DNA of 64,000 bases from Argyresthia goedartella (Eukaryota > Arthropoda > Insecta > Lepidoptera > Argyresthiidae), in contig OX463816.1 of the NCBI GenBank assembly GCA_949825045.1, forward strand, positions 16,859,579 through 16,923,578, in the 5' to 3' direction. The notes below the pieces were generated by a model. That model had not been told where the DNA came from. It searched no databases and worked only from the letters and a program-made list of their open reading frames with translations. Position numbers and translations under genes: made by a program. Below, piece by piece: positions 31,906 to 44,547 of this stretch (position 1 is the first letter of the stretch; each line of letters begins with the position of its first letter).

Positions 31906-32130
31906 CATAATAATACTTTGGACACCATCCACACCCATTGTTCCAGCCCAAAACCAGGACTCCCCGCATCCTGAGCACCAGACAACACGTAAATATATAG
32001 ACAAATACTAAACCCAGATAGACAAACAACCATGACCAGAGTACAAACATCCGCACTCACCGGACAAACACTAGTCCCCACCGGGACTCGAACCCTGGCT
32101 TCGTAGGTAGGGTTTCTGCCGACCCATAGG
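31906..32130 (-). mobile_element. tRNA-derived SINE, copy 2
   Basis: Same family as 19335-19580. It shares the body words GGACAC, AGCCCNAAAC, ACAAACAACCATGACNAG and ACAAACATCCG, the B box GGGTTCGAGTCCCGG on the minus strand (32081-32095) and an (ATA)n tail at 31906. The A-box end is more decayed than in copy 1. Confidence 0.75.
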
Positions 32131-33688
32131 TATATATCCGTAGCGCCACACGTTGTGAGCGGTCACCTTGAATGCGCAATAGTCACCTTTCAATATCTGT
32201 ACATACGCGCAGTAATTCCCGCCAAAACGTCGCCCAACGTACTCTATTCGTGGCGCGGCTTGTATATAATTAACATTGTAAAATATTTAAGTACCTAGCT
32301 AGGTACTGCTATTGAAATAACCTGTTGATCCTCCGACTTTCCGTTTGTGATAATTATAGGTAACTAGTGGATTCAACAGTTTTGAAATATTATGAATAAA
32401 CCCTACGAGTTAACCGAACGATTCTATGATTAGTTAATTTAAAGATATAACCAGCTAACCATTAATTTAATGTCAGACGGAATTTAACCCTCACGCATTT
32501 TTATTGGAATATTTCTCCAATTGGAAAGATTCTAATACCAACGATTGCGAGTATCCCACTTAGATGATTTGGCCAAAGTAGTGGGTGATCGTCTATGGGT
32601 AGGATTGCAGACGTTGTGATAGTAATAACCCAAAGTTCTTTTTAGAGTGGTTTCGGTTAAACAGTATCGTCATGAGGTTCACCAGCCAGTGATGAATATA
32701 AGTGACATAAACATATTGATAATTATCGAGTCCGTGCTTATTAGAATAAATTCTAAGTAAATAAGCATTTTTAAAAGGCATTTCGATTACATGTGTTTAT
32801 AAAGGAGGGCCCGTGCTAGAGCTCACTTACAGAAGGGATTTGATATTGTGATATCTCTCATCCATCAGTCCAACACGCTGGCCGATCGGTTACGGGATAT
32901 TTTTATTTGCACCTACCCGTCTCTTAAGTTTTATTCCGTAACCATATTGATGTTCATTCAGATATTTTATATATAAATTAGTTTCTTTGAATTTAGAATA
33001 TGTTTGTCATTTAATGTAAAGTTAGGTAGGCCAACCAACATGATATACGGTCAAGAAAAGAAAGATCAAAACAGCCACAATCAAAAAAAATATTTAGTTT
33101 GTTAGATAGTTTTATAAGTATTTAGGCATTTCAAGAGTGAGAAGGAAACAACGCAACCATTTGTAATCATACGAATTTCAGATACCTGCCTGCCACATAA
33201 ACCTAAATAATCGTGTCTGTCCCCCTAACTACATAACCTCGACAACCTAGGTTTAGCCGCAACTAAACTCCTGTCTAGCCTAGTCTAAAATCCTAGTGTT
33301 ATACCACGTCCATCATCGACAACACTCGAAAATGGTTGAGTTTGATTTGAATGTGTTTGTATGTTTAATGACTGTGTGTGTGGGAATTTCAAAACTCTCT
33401 ACACGAAAGGAATGAGGAGAATATCCTAAGAGCCAATCCAGGAACCCTATGGTGAAGGAAAAAGGAAATTAGGGTTGCTCCAAGCCCAGACTCAGACTCA
33501 GATAAATTACCTACAAGTTCTTATCTAACGACCCAAGGATAGTTTTGGAATTTGGGGTAGGTTGATTAGGAACCGAGGTATATCTCGGCGCTTCAGACAC
33601 TCACGAAAATCCACTGCAACATGCAATCACAACTATCCCAGTTCAAGACGCGTAAAACGGCGAATCGAACTGTATAGAATTCCAGAAA
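32131..33688. other. Intergenic DNA, no gene identified
   Basis: No domain, RNA gene or repeat boundary found before the target duplication GACG at 33689-33692. Confidence 0.5.
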
Positions 33689-33692
33689 GACG

Positions 33693-33823
33693 TGTAGTGT
33701 ATGCACACCTGAACCCTACTTACATCTATAAATAGCCTCTTTATTATGATTCATGACTCAATATACAACTGTCTTTCGAACATGTGACTGCCTCATTCCA
33801 CACCTAATAGGCCGATCCTTACA
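33693..33823 (+). repeat. LTR element 1, 5' LTR
   Basis: TGTAGTGTATGC...CCTTACA. TATAAATAG occurs at about 33726-33734 and may be the promoter TATA box. Identical in length to the right copy. Confidence 0.92.
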
Positions 33824-33890
33824 TGGCGACCGTGCCAGGCCAGCCTACCTCTCGCGAGGTAGTGCTGTGCCGAATGGCGATTAAATAAAT
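33824..33890 (+). promoter_or_regulatory. Primer binding site and conserved leader of LTR element 1
   Basis: TGGCGACCGTGCC at the LTR edge, then CGAGGTAGTGCTGTGCC. The same order and most bases recur at 42850-42918 in LTR element 2, whose LTR sequence is otherwise different. Conservation of the leader suggests a shared priming or packaging signal. Confidence 0.75.
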
Positions 33891-36800
33891 TCAGATAATA
33901 TTTAAATAATACTTGAAGAACTTGGAAAAGAGAAATATAACGAAGATAAATATAAAGAGAAAAAGAACGGGATGACCTATGAAGAGACCACGACATTAGC
34001 GGATTGCAGCCAGAAGAAGACGGATAAATAGAAGAAAGAAAATAATTATAGAAGAAAGTATATACTTACACAAGAAGAGAAAATAAAATATTACAGAAGA
34101 TTTGTGCTGCCGGGTGCCGGGCGATTTCCTAAGCCTGATGATGTGGAAGCAGGGCGCTGGGCGTAACCGTACGGGTCAAGTGAGGCGCAGCTGGGAGATG
34201 TACGGATCCCAGGATGTGCTGACTCCGAGCGAGCTGCGTGCGACACGGGCGATGACGTCGTGGCGTCAATGTGTTTTTTTGGACAATGGGTTTTATTATA
34301 CGTATGACATGTAAGTAAATTAAATTATTTGTCGATTAGTATATTTAAGTTTTGGCTAGATTTTGTATTGTCAAAGGGTTGACGATACGATCAATATTAA
34401 TATAATTATTTTTCCAAATGAAGATAGCATGAAGTAACTAAAATAGTATTATGATGAATGGCATAGAACGAAAAGTTAGTAGTACAGTATAGTCAGCAAG
34501 AGAAGTGTGAATGAACGATTGATATTATTTTTTAGGAATGGAGATATTTTTGAAAGCCGAAAAGTAAATAAGTTAGACACGAGTTATTTGGGATGAGATG
34601 ATTTGACAGTAGTTTTTTTTTTTTTTGAGGAGATTTTGAAAAATATGGGAATAATGTGATAAAAAGTGTGAAGTAAGAAGTTGAAAGTATTGTTATTTTT
34701 TTTGTTTTATAACCGCTAGTATTTTTTTTATATATTGCATCATAATTCTGATTTACTCCAAATGTACAATCAAGTACATAAATGATTCAGTTGTTCATTT
34801 GACTTGGTAACAGTCAAAGTTATTCAAAAGTTAAGTATAGAAATTCAATCCAGTGTTCGCAGGCGAACCAAATATGGACATGCTACACTGCAGAAGAAAC
34901 CAAATTAGATTAGAACATAACACATGTTTTGATTACAGAGAAACAGAATTGTTATTATAATAATTAGTAGTTCATGTTACCGCAGTGCGACTTGTATAGA
35001 GCGAAAGATTTTAGTTTCATGCGACTAATATGGAAGATACATAAAAGGTGATGGATGATTGATAGCGAGTTTAGGGTACCGCAGAGAGATAAAGTATGGA
35101 ACCATTTTTTAAATTACAGTAAGAAATGAATTTTAATAGTATGAGTATGTATGAAAATCAGTTGAGTGTGTGTAATAAATATTTAGTACGCTAAATAAGT
35201 ACGTCTTAGAGAGAAGATAACTAGAGTTAATTTTTTTTTGTGTGTTCAGATTTTTATGTTTCATTAGTTTTCTGAATAATTTACAGATAAAGTAGTTTAA
35301 CCTCAGATTTAAAATACATTACTAACGACGGAACTACTTACGTTAGTTTAATACAAAAGATTGTTTCGAGATTGCATTTACGTTTATTTTATTTTACAGA
35401 TACAGTGTAATCGAGTCTATTAACAGAATTATAGTCTGACCAGCGGATATGGTCACTTCTTCTTGTTTTATATTGAGAGTTGAAAAGTATGGAAATTGAA
35501 TGAAATTAAAAGTTAATCGTTGTTATCAAGGTTTATTTCATATTTGATATTTTTGAGTTTTATGATAGTATTACATAGGAAAGTTGATTTTGTTTGGATT
35601 TGGGAATGTTGGTTTTTGTTTAGGAATAAAAAGTATGAATTTGAGAGAAGGTGTGGAATGTGCAGGATTGTTACTCTAGGCCACAGAGCAAGTTAGTTGG
35701 GAACACTTCGTTTGTTAAGTTTTCGAGAAAAGTTGGAATGATCATCCAATCTTTACAGAATATCTTAAAATTCGAAGGATTCGTATTGATTGAGTATAAG
35801 TTATGTTTTTAGTATGGTACGTAACTATTGGCGAGTCCGATATGTTATTGTATTTTCATCAAAGTCTCAAAGGTACAAGGTACAAGGCACGAATCCTTCC
35901 TCTTCGATCATGATGTGGACGAGTTTCCTTTGTGAGAAAGTTGGATATCGATGACCTAATAAGCTCGCGAGCCAGGTACTATTAGTCTATGTATTTAAGT
36001 ATTATTATAAAAAGTACCTTATAAAGTAAATACCAGTGTGTATAAAAAGTACCTATAAATGTGCACTCACTACATGTGAATATTAAGGGTCCGGATCCCG
36101 ATAATTAAAGTACCTATATGAAGTGATAAGGAGATTATAATAAAGACTTTGTTTGAAAGAGATTGTTTATGAAAAGAAAAGTACATTTTGATGGGTTTTG
36201 AAAAGATGGTTATTATATTATGTTTATGTAGAGTGTTTTTTGGATAAGAAAGTAATAATGAGATTTATGACAAATATAAAAATGGTATTTACTAGATATA
36301 TGAAAAAAAGAAGTTTGAATAAAACATAGACAAAGAGTTATTTGTTAGTGTTGTAGTTAGTAATTTTGAGAGTATGATAGTAAATTAGAAGTATTGTTTT
36401 TGTTATTGAGAGCATGTACTTAAGTAGAGATTAAAGTCTGTTTTTGTTGTCTGGTATGCAAGTAAGAAAATGAATGAGTTTAAATATTGCTGAAAGAGAA
36501 AGCAAAAATAAATAAATGTTATTGTCGCCAACCCTACCCCTAAAACAGATAGATATTTTAGTTTCGTGTATTTACTTGTGTATGTACTTATTCATTTATT
36601 TCGTGTATTCAAAATTAGTTTTAGAAAATACATAACCTGATGTTCTTATGTAATCATTATCAATGTACTTTAATGAAGTTGTTTAAAAATAGGTGTTAAA
36701 AAGGGGTGAGAAATAGTAATAAATGGTTATAGTTGATTTTGATAGTATTGGAAAAATTGTATCCAGCAAACAAAAATATAAAAGGTTTTCATTTGTTATA

Positions 36801-36945
36801 TTTTTTACAGATTTTAAATTTTCAATTGATATTTTACACAGAAATTAGTTACTTATTAGATTGTTGTTTTGATGTTATTAGATCTAAATTGTTAAATGTC
36901 ATAAAAATTATATGCATATTTTTTACTTTCAAAAAAGGGGGAAGG

Positions 36946-37076
36946 TGTAGTGTATGCACACCTGAACCCTACTTACATCTATAAATAGCCTCTTTATTAT
37001 GATTCATGACTCAATATACAACTGTCTTTCGAACATGTGACTGCCTCATTCCACACCTAATAGGCCCATCCTTACA
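36946..37076 (+). repeat. LTR element 1, 3' LTR
   Basis: Matches 33693-33823; preceded by the purine tract and followed by the target duplicate GACG at 37077-37080. Confidence 0.92.
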
Positions 37077-37080
37077 GACG

Positions 37081-38114
37081 TAAGACAGTAGTTTGACGCG
37101 GAGACTGAATGGCTCCCCTCTGAGTCTTAACTCACACTTCACTCGACGACCAGCAACAAAAAGCCCCCTCTCATCTCGACCCATCCCTTTTATATTTTCT
37201 CTTCCCACCGAAACGTCCTTCCCCAGACATGCTCGCCAAAACACCATCTCAAACTCCGCGAGTCATTCTCATTGGTTCGTTTCATTTCCTTTCGAAACTC
37301 AGTGCTCTGATTGGTTACTGGTCTACACCGTATACACACTTTATATTTTAGATCACACAGTTCTACTAGAAATAGACTCTATAACATCATAAAATAATTT
37401 AAATAAAAAAATACTCATTTTTTTTTCTATATAAAACATCTTATTGCAGTTATAGTGAATAAAGTTCTTATTTGAGTTAAACCATCTGGAATTTAAAGGC
37501 GATCGACCGCCATCTGTACCTCCATCATTGAACTAACTACGCATCTGTTTGACCCACCAAACTATATCGTAACTAAACACCCTTACGTATGAGTTTCGAT
37601 TGAATGAGCCATGGCAAATGCGACACTTCAAAACAACATCACAAATGTGTAAAATGGTCATAATTCGACATCCACAGAAAGCAACGGTGAAGTTAAACCA
37701 TATTCATTTTAAATTTATGATTCTCAACTTATTTCATAGCTCTTAAAGTTTATCCACATTTTGGAGACTTTTAAAAAAAATATATATTTCTACCTACTGA
37801 GAATCAAACCAAATGCTTGTTTCGTCACACCATCCATTCAAAGATGTCGCCCTTTAATTTCATAATTAATCCGGCGCATTCCACACATAGATTTCTAGAC
37901 CAGATAAATAATGACGATTATAGAATTAATAAGCAATTACTGTGACGACATATTCAGTAGTTCAAACAAGGTAGAAAACATTTACAAAGATGCATGATAA
38001 GCAATTAACTTCTAGGACTTAAAATTAATTAGCACAACCCGACACTCCCGAATAGCTATTCAGAAAGGACCCACAATTAATAACCCAAAACCAAAGGTAA
38101 AATAGAAAAAGAAA
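37081..38114. other. Intergenic DNA, no gene identified
   Basis: The first 300 bp are GC-richer and hold two ATTGG (CCAAT-box) words near 37268 and 37311, but no coding exon follows that I can defend. TATATAAAA occurs near 37428. This would be the best place to look for a host promoter in the window; evidence is thin. Confidence 0.35.
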
Positions 38115-38192
38115 AGTTGACAACGGAGAATCGAACCTCGAACCTTAATATTTCAAGTCTGGTAACAACGCGATGAGCCACTTGAGCTTATA
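38115..38192 (-). repeat. tRNA-like SINE head
   Basis: Minus strand reads GTGGCTCATCGCGTTG, then GGTTCGAGGTTCGATTCTCC, resembling pol III A and B boxes at about the right spacing. Intervening arms do not pair well, so a SINE promoter fits better than a true tRNA gene. Confidence 0.5.
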
Positions 38193-38479
38193 TGAGGCCT
38201 TGTGAAATTTGCGATGCCTTCGATAACCACTAATCTCCATAGTTATGTTTATACCAAATTTATCTTGCCGCTTAATTGAGCATTGGTCAACACCAATCTT
38301 ACATCACCATTATTTGTTTGGTTTAAGAATATTTGGCTTCTCTTTTTGCAGTTCATAGTTGAATCATTAAATCACGTTGCCCAAACCTGCCAACGCCTGC
38401 CAACTTTTTATAGCAAATAAAAAATGAGTCTCAGATCTTTACATTTCCGTTACAATAGCTGTCCTGGTCAGAGCATTTC

Positions 38480-39335
38480 AGCGAGGATAGTAGACGTGTC
38501 TTTGCCACTTTCCACTCCCTCAGGCGTCATCAAAACTTCCTGCCTCATCTGATAAAAATCACGCTAGCGCAGTCTCTTCTTCTTCCCCTGATCGATTACG
38601 CTGATGTCTACTGGGCAAGCGCCAACGAAGAGCAACGAAGAGCAACTAAACAAACTTAACTTCAAAACCTCGGGATTCGGTTTGTTTTCGGTCTGCGCAA
38701 GTTCGACTTCCACTTCTCGGAGTACCGCAGGGAGTTGAAATGGCTCCCGATTTGCCTTCGACGGGATTCCCATATCCTCATTTGCCTCTTCAATATTTTA
38801 TTTAATCCTCATTATCCTGGCTTCTTACGGGATCTTTTCGTTTTTCTGTCTTCGGATAGGCCACGGAGATCTCACACTCGGTCACTACTTACAACCCCGC
38901 AACATAACACTGCCGCTTATGAAAATGGGTTCAGACTACGAGCTATTAGTCTCTGGAACAAACTCCCCATCAGAGACAGTCCGTCAATTCACACTTTTAA
39001 AAGTCGTTTCAAATAACACTATCTATCTCTTTCATAATAAGTATTAGTATTTATTTGTATCTACTATTTATGTATATGTAACATATTTCTATAAAGCATT
39101 ATTTTTAGTATTATGGTATTGGTAAGTAGTTTATTATTTTTATTAACATTTTTATTGTTGTGCATATAGTTCTTCCTTTAGTTTCTTTTTTACCTCTCCA
39201 CTCTAGGTTTGCTGGAAGAAATCCCTTGTTAGAGATAAGCTCGCCTTTGTACATGTTCTTTCCTTTATATTTGTTTGTTTTTACTGTTTTGTGCAATAAT
39301 TTTTTCCAAAAAAATAATAATATTTGTCCATTAAT
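38480..39335 (+). pseudogene. LINE ORF2 C-terminus with 3' UTR (Jockey/CR1-like)
   Basis: Translation gives RVFATFHSLRRHQNFLPHL, SLLLPLIDYADVYWASANEE, then from 38735 KWLPICLRRDSHILICLFNI and LRAISLWNKLPIRDSPSIHT, ending at the stop at 39014-39016. These are the thumb and C-terminus of an RT. The 3' UTR follows with the same GCTGGAAGAAATCC...GCTCGCCTTTGTACA tail as 13800-13955. A frame break lies near 38660. The endonuclease and catalytic RT parts are absent, as in a 5'-truncated insertion. Confidence 0.75.
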
Positions 39336-39339
39336 TTTG

Positions 39340-42300
39340 TTTTGTATGTGACAATTATAATTGAAAAGCAATTTAATTATTTTATTTTGTTGACTTTGTA
39401 ATTTAGCTAACCATGTTTTTGTAGCAGATCCCCATATTTCGATTAAATAAAGTAAGTGTGGGTTTATATATTGTAACTCGTAATTTAGAAGGCAGGCAAC
39501 GTACTATGCTACGAAGTGATCCCCGGAATTATATGCTCTATGTGAATATTCCAGTTTAACTGGCTATCGAGATACAGACCGAGTAGTTTTTTCATTTGTT
39601 TTCTGTTGGAGGGGTACGTAATCTATGTTAAGTGGTGGGTGCGAAGCTATGGGTTTATTTTTGGCTTTAAATAAGATATAGCAAGTTTTCGAGATGTTGA
39701 TGGTGAGTAAATTGCTTCTAAGCATAGTCATAAGTCATTAAGGGTGTTCAAGTCCTCTAGTGCCTGTGCAACCAGGTCTTGTATAGATTGACCAAAGTAG
39801 AATAAACAGGTGTCATCCGCATACAGGGTAATTTGGCCATGTAGTCCCAGGTCTTGTATATTGTTAATGTAGGTCACAAAAAGCAGGGGGCCCGAGATAT
39901 AACCCTGAGGGATTCCGCAGGTTATAGGTAGCGCATTATTTTTATTATTTTTGTTAGTTTTAACTATTTGGGATCTGTGAGTTAGATATAATTCAATGAT
40001 TTCAACGGCTGTACCCGAAATCCCGATGGTTTCCAGTTTTTTAATGAGTAGTTTGGGACCAGTGTGTCCGCCGGCAGATTTTACCCTTCAAATCATCCTG
40101 CGACGCCTAGAGAAGCGGTAGACGGGGGGAGCTGGGTAACATTCGGTGCGCAAGTGTTACGGGTTATTTAGTAGCCAGTCAGTGGAACGGAGCGCATCGC
40201 GATTTTGCTGTGGAGGCATATTTCTCAAACAATAATTCTGTGAATGTGGCGAAGCGTCGTTTTTGTTCGTACTACGATATTCGAAGAATAAAGGATGGCC
40301 CGTCGAACCAGTTGATATGTTCATGGGTAAGGAAGTTCAGGCAAACAGGATCAGCCAAAATTATTACAAAGCCTGGTCCTTCAACTTCTGTTTCGACCCC
40401 GGAAAACGCAGATCGAGTGAGAGACGAAGTTTCTCGATCTCTGCAAGCGAGTTTTCAGGGACATGAGGACAAGATTGGAAGAATGTGTCCGGGAGAATGG
40501 ATGCCATTTAAGAGAAGTGATTTAAAAAAAATATATCCGCATCATTCTACTGTATTATAATAAATAAATAACTTTGAATACTTTAATATTTTAATTTTTA
40601 TTATTATTCAAAGTGTAAAATCTGCCAGCGGATACCCTATAGTATCGAAAGCTATTTTCAAATCTACGAAGATACTTTACATTTTTGGTCTATGTTTCGT
40701 TGTAATTAGGTCACAAGATCGATATAGCTGTTAGTGCATTACTTTTAGGTCTAATTGATTTTATCCAAATATTTTTCTAGTCTTTTATGAATGACATTTT
40801 CCACGATTTTTGATAAGACTGGTAAGCACAGAGACAAGCCGGTAATTTTCGAGGTCTGTTGTTGGCCCCGCTTTATATATAGGAGTTACTTTCGCAACTT
40901 TTAACATATCCGGGAAGTTCTTCGAGTTATTTGTTAAAGCATTGTGACAATTTACTAGATATAAGATTTGCTATAATTTTATGACCTACATACTAATTCC
41001 ATCTAGCCCAACACTACAATTTGGATCGAGCTTGCTTATGATGTTAGAAATTTCTTATTCAGTACACTGTTCAAAAACGATATAGACACGAACGAGGTGG
41101 AATGTGGCAGAACTTAGGAGAAATTATCATGAAATTATTTTGGTATTTCATCTGCCATCAGTGGGCCTATACTCGAAAAATATTCGTTAAATATTTGACA
41201 TATCTGATTCGGGTCTGTCACGTCTTGAGAGTTAACTACGAGTTTTGTAATGGCACAACACTGTCTTATTATTAGTAGCCAGACTATTGATAAGGTTCCA
41301 CATTTTCTTTGGCTTGTTTAGGTATTTGTTGAATTCCTTGTAATAATATGAATCTTATGTGTCGTGAATAAGTTTAGATTCGTGATCTCTTTTCCTCTGA
41401 AATTCTTCTTATATTGAGGGCTCCTCTGAATTTTTCTTGTGTTTTGCCCACAGTAAGTTTCTTTCGTTTATTTCCTTGATTATCTCTTTGTTTATCTAGT
41501 CTTGTTGTGGTAGATTTAGAATTTTCATGTTCGTGGTTTTACCGTTTTCCGTGCAAAGTTGTATTTGTGCTTCGAGTGTGTTATAATCTTCGTCGTTAAG
41601 TTGTGGCATGCGTCTTCAATAGATTTATATAGTTGGGAGTAGTCTACGCCTCTGTACTGGCAGTATATTATTTGTTGTGGTTTACATTTTATTATTTCTA
41701 GGTAGATCTGTTTGTGATCAGATAGTGGAGAATTGACGATTACCATGTGGAAGTTGTCATTTCTTAAGTTTGTGTTGACATAGTCCAGTATAGAATCTTT
41801 GTTATTATTATTTGTATTTTTTACCAATTTCATTTACAAGTTTGAATCCAGAGCCTTTTAGAATTTCCTTATATTATTTGGTTTGCTTGTTCTTAGTTGA
41901 TAAGTCTTTATTGAAATCTCCAAACACGATGGCTCTCCATCTGTGTTCCAGTTGTGATTCATAAACTTCAAGAAAGTCTTCAAAGTCCTTGTATCCAGAA
42001 TTGTAAATAACTCCAATTTCAACACCATACTTCTCCAACTGTATCCATAGATAGTTAGTTTCTGATATGCTATGTTTTAGATCGTTATGAACATAGGCAG
42101 AAAATCCGCCTCCACCCATATCAGTTCGTATATTATGGTAGTGTGTATAATTGGGTAGTTATAGCTGCATTGCCTGGGTATCTGTGCGAATCCAAGTTTC
42201 TGTGACTAGAATGACATGTACTGTATTTGATATAGCATATATTATGCACTTTTGTTCGTCAATTTTACCCCTTTTGCGTAAGAATTGTTAAGCGAGATTT

Positions 42301-42674
42301 GTTTGTTGTTAACTGTTCGTTGTTGTCTTGTACTTCGTAAGTGTTAGTCTTTGTATCATTAGGAGTATTTACTGCTTGAGGTTTTTTGAAGAGACTTTTA
42401 TTTTTGTTGGAGTTCCGCTGATAAATTTGATTGTGAGATCAGTCTCACCTTCATCTTTACGACACTTGAATTCTTCTTTATGTTTTTTGAGGTAATTTTG
42501 TTGCGCTTTGATCGGAGTATATTTTGATGTCTTCAGGAAGCTTATCTTTGTTTCGATGCAGTGTCTTTGCAGGTCCAGGCAAAAATGCTTGATGGATACT
42601 CGACTGTGCCAACTGTGCTGAACTACGGTCATGTTGTTTCTTGTGGATAGACTACTGTTACTTTGGTGTAACAA
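39340..42674 (-). pseudogene. Decayed LINE: ORF1 end, endonuclease, RT (minus strand)
   Basis: Read right to left: a possible ORF1 tail (42674-42369); endonuclease pieces VTETWIRTDT near 42190, GGGGFSAYVHNDLKH at 42119, AIVFGDFNKD near 41920 and PLSDHKQIYLEII near 41715; RT pieces VAKVTPIYKAGP near 40880, FVDLKIAFDTI near 40650, SGPLLFVTYINNIQDLGL near 39880, LYADDTCLFYF near 39820, LLGLYLDSQLNWNIHIEHI near 39560 and a C-terminal EIWGSATKTWLAKLQSQQNK near 39420. All catalytic blocks are recognisable but in many frames with stops. A DNA transposon (40067-40632) splits the first RT Asp block from the following helix. Probably CR1/Jockey group. Confidence 0.82.
40067..40632 (+). mobile_element. 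Tc1/mariner-like deletion derivative (HTH N-terminus joined to C-terminus)
   Basis: Imperfect 22-bp inverted ends, TCCGC(C/T)GGCAGATTTTAC(C/A)CTT, at 40067 and 40632. TA follows on the right (40633-40634) and TG, probably a mutated TA, precedes. From about 40180 the frame reads HRDFAVEAYFSNNNSVNVA and WVRKFRQTGSA, then TPENADRVRDEV: the helix-turn-helix region of a transposase group often labelled DUF4817. In a shifted frame, FRDMRTRLEECVRENGCHL closes with a stop near 40525, matching the C-terminus of the same proteins. The catalytic centre is deleted. It sits inside the minus-strand LINE RT. Confidence 0.82.
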
Positions 42675-42686
42675 AATTAATTACTT

Positions 42687-42849
42687 TGTAGTATGGTCGT
42701 ACATGCAATAGGCTAGTTGTTAGAGCTTACTACAACATACTGTAAGTAAGTGCTGTGCTAGCAATAAGTTAGGTATATAAGCACATGCACATACAATAAA
42801 GGTGGCTTTTTTACACACTACAGTCTATCATTATACATCGTATATTACA
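42687..42849 (+). repeat. LTR element 2, 5' LTR
   Basis: TGTAGTATGGTCG...TATATTACA; TATATAAGC near 42773 may be its TATA box and ACAATAAAGG near 42792 its polyadenylation signal. Confidence 0.92.
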
Positions 42850-43418
42850 TGGCGACCTTGCTAGGCCAACCTACCTTTCACGAGGTAGTGCTGTGCCAAA
42901 TGGCAGTTAAGTGAAGAGCCCAAGAAGAAAGAAGAACAACCACCATCATCACCAGCAGCACCATCATCAACATCGGCAGCACCAAAACCACCACCGAAAG
43001 CGCCGTCATCAGCATCGGCAGCACCACCGTAAAACATGTACGAGTGAATCCTGATTTATTTTATCAGTATGAAGATTTTCTGCGACCGGACTAGGAGTGA
43101 GGGTTTCCCGGCTCGAACAGGTCAGGACTATTCCGGCCATCGAAGCGGACCAGGGTTATCCCGGCCAACTCAAGAAGATGACAACCACGTGCATCTTCGA
43201 GCAGTATCCAGTATCAACATGCGTCACGTCCGCCCAGCTGCCGTCATCACCATCCACGCGACGATGACATGCATCGAGCGACCTACTTCGACGAAATGTT
43301 GTTACTGTGAGGTAAATTATTTAATTGTTTCAGGCAGGATTAGGAACATAGGTTTTGTTATCAAAGTTTAATCTAACATATAATTTGTAATATCTAGTGT
43401 CACAGTCATAAGTAAATA

Positions 43419-43569
43419 ATTAGATTAGATTAGATTAGATTAGATTAGATTAGATTAACGTTTATTGCATCAAAGCAGCACACATACAAATTAAAAGTGA
43501 TACGGAGGTGCAGCTATAAATAATAGGGTCGGTCCCGTTTGGAATCCTTCGGGTACGGAACCCTAAAAA
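43419..43569 (-). repeat. (TTAGA)n tail plus insert 3' end
   Basis: Eight or so GATTA/TTAGA units at 43419-43456 followed, on the minus strand, by CAATAAACGTTAATC. This is a retroposon tail with AATAAA read right to left. The right part ends GGGTACGGAACCCTAAAAA, matching the end of the repeat at 44548-44950. The pentamer is not the insect telomere unit TTAGG. Confidence 0.6.
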
Positions 43570-44224
43570 TGAGCTCTATTGCGTCAAACTACACAAAGAA
43601 GCACCTCCAAGCCCGTATTATTTTTTCACTTTATTACCATTTTTATTATAAAATATACTTAAGCACTTGAGTTATGTTAAGATGAGACGCACCACGTATA
43701 AATGGGACGATATTCATGACAGCATTTGTCAGAGGACCCTTGAGCCTGTGAAATTGTGCTCATATTGTAAGGGCTAATCCTGAACAAGAATTCATCAGGT
43801 TGCGCTCGTAACGTGGCCCTTATCCCTGGTATCTAATTGGGGTGTTTTACTACCTGTGTAATATAATGTGAGCTTTGTTTTTGTTTAAGGTCCTTCAGGT
43901 ACCTGAATTCCAGGGGAATGGGAATTCGGCAAGTCCAGGCTATCGTTCTGAAGAATATTGAGGCTGGTTCGGGTTGATGGCGAGTCCATTATTCATGAGC
44001 GGTGATGACACTTGCTTTTTGTTATTTTGAACATCGACAACTGACACACTCGATTTAGTTTATTTACAGCCAGACTGTTTTAGACACCGTCTTGTTTTAT
44101 TACCAAGGACAAGAGGATGAGATTTGACCAGGTGGTAATCGCTGTATTGACCAACAGAGGGCGCAACCTAATACAATCGTAATTACACTATAGTGTATAT
44201 ATACTAAATGTGCTCCTGCGCTTG

Positions 44225-44320
44225 AAAAAAAAACTCATAAGATTATTACTAAAACAATAAATTAAATGAAAGCAAAGTAATAAAAAAAAAACTCATAAGA
44301 TTATTACTAAAACAATAAAA
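44225..44320. repeat. Short direct duplication, about 37 bp, period 58
   Basis: An A-run followed by ACTCATAAGATTATTACTAA AACAATAAA occurs from about 44225 and again from about 44283 with no change over the core. It is a local tandem duplication inside LTR element 2. Confidence 0.85.
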
Positions 44321-44547
44321 CAAAAAATAATAATATAGGTCGGTATGTAGGCACGCTGCATTGACGCGAAAAGGTCAAAGCTCAGTGTTTATTGCTCGTT
44401 AAGAGCAGCACTGGTTTTCAGCCCTCACCTAGGAGACGCGGAGACTCAGCAGTTACATCCGAATGTGAATGTGAATGAAAAGAATGATTAGTAGAAATGA
44501 TTAAGAATTAGTTAATTCATAATCATTTCAAATCAAAGTAAAGTTTA

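Larger units (their letters stand above)
33693..37076 (+). mobile_element. Non-coding LTR element 1 (LARD-like), 3,384 bp
   Basis: 131-bp LTRs (33693-33823 and 36946-37076; one mismatch seen, G/C before ATCCTTACA), TG...CA ends and 4-bp target duplication GACG. The primer site TGGCGACCGTGCC abuts the left LTR and a 15-base purine tract (36931-36945) abuts the right LTR. The interior has no gag, protease, RT or integrase. About 500 bp of leader contain a GC-richer block (34105-34310) ending at a splice-donor-like ATGTAAGTAAAT; about 2.6 kb of AT-rich DNA follow. It is mobilisable only by another element's enzymes. The leader is shared with 42850-42918. Confidence 0.9.

Noticed and set aside
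34102..34314. 70-residue open frame in LTR element 1
   Set aside because: Non-ATG start, no match, and no counterpart at the same place in LTR element 2; more likely leader RNA sequence.
37230..37440. Host gene promoter
   Set aside because: CCAAT-like and TATA-like words are present but no exon or conserved coding follows; too weak to call.
43419..43456. Possible interstitial telomere repeat
   Set aside because: The unit is TTAGA, not insect TTAGG, and AATAAA-bearing sequence beside it marks it as a retroposon tail.
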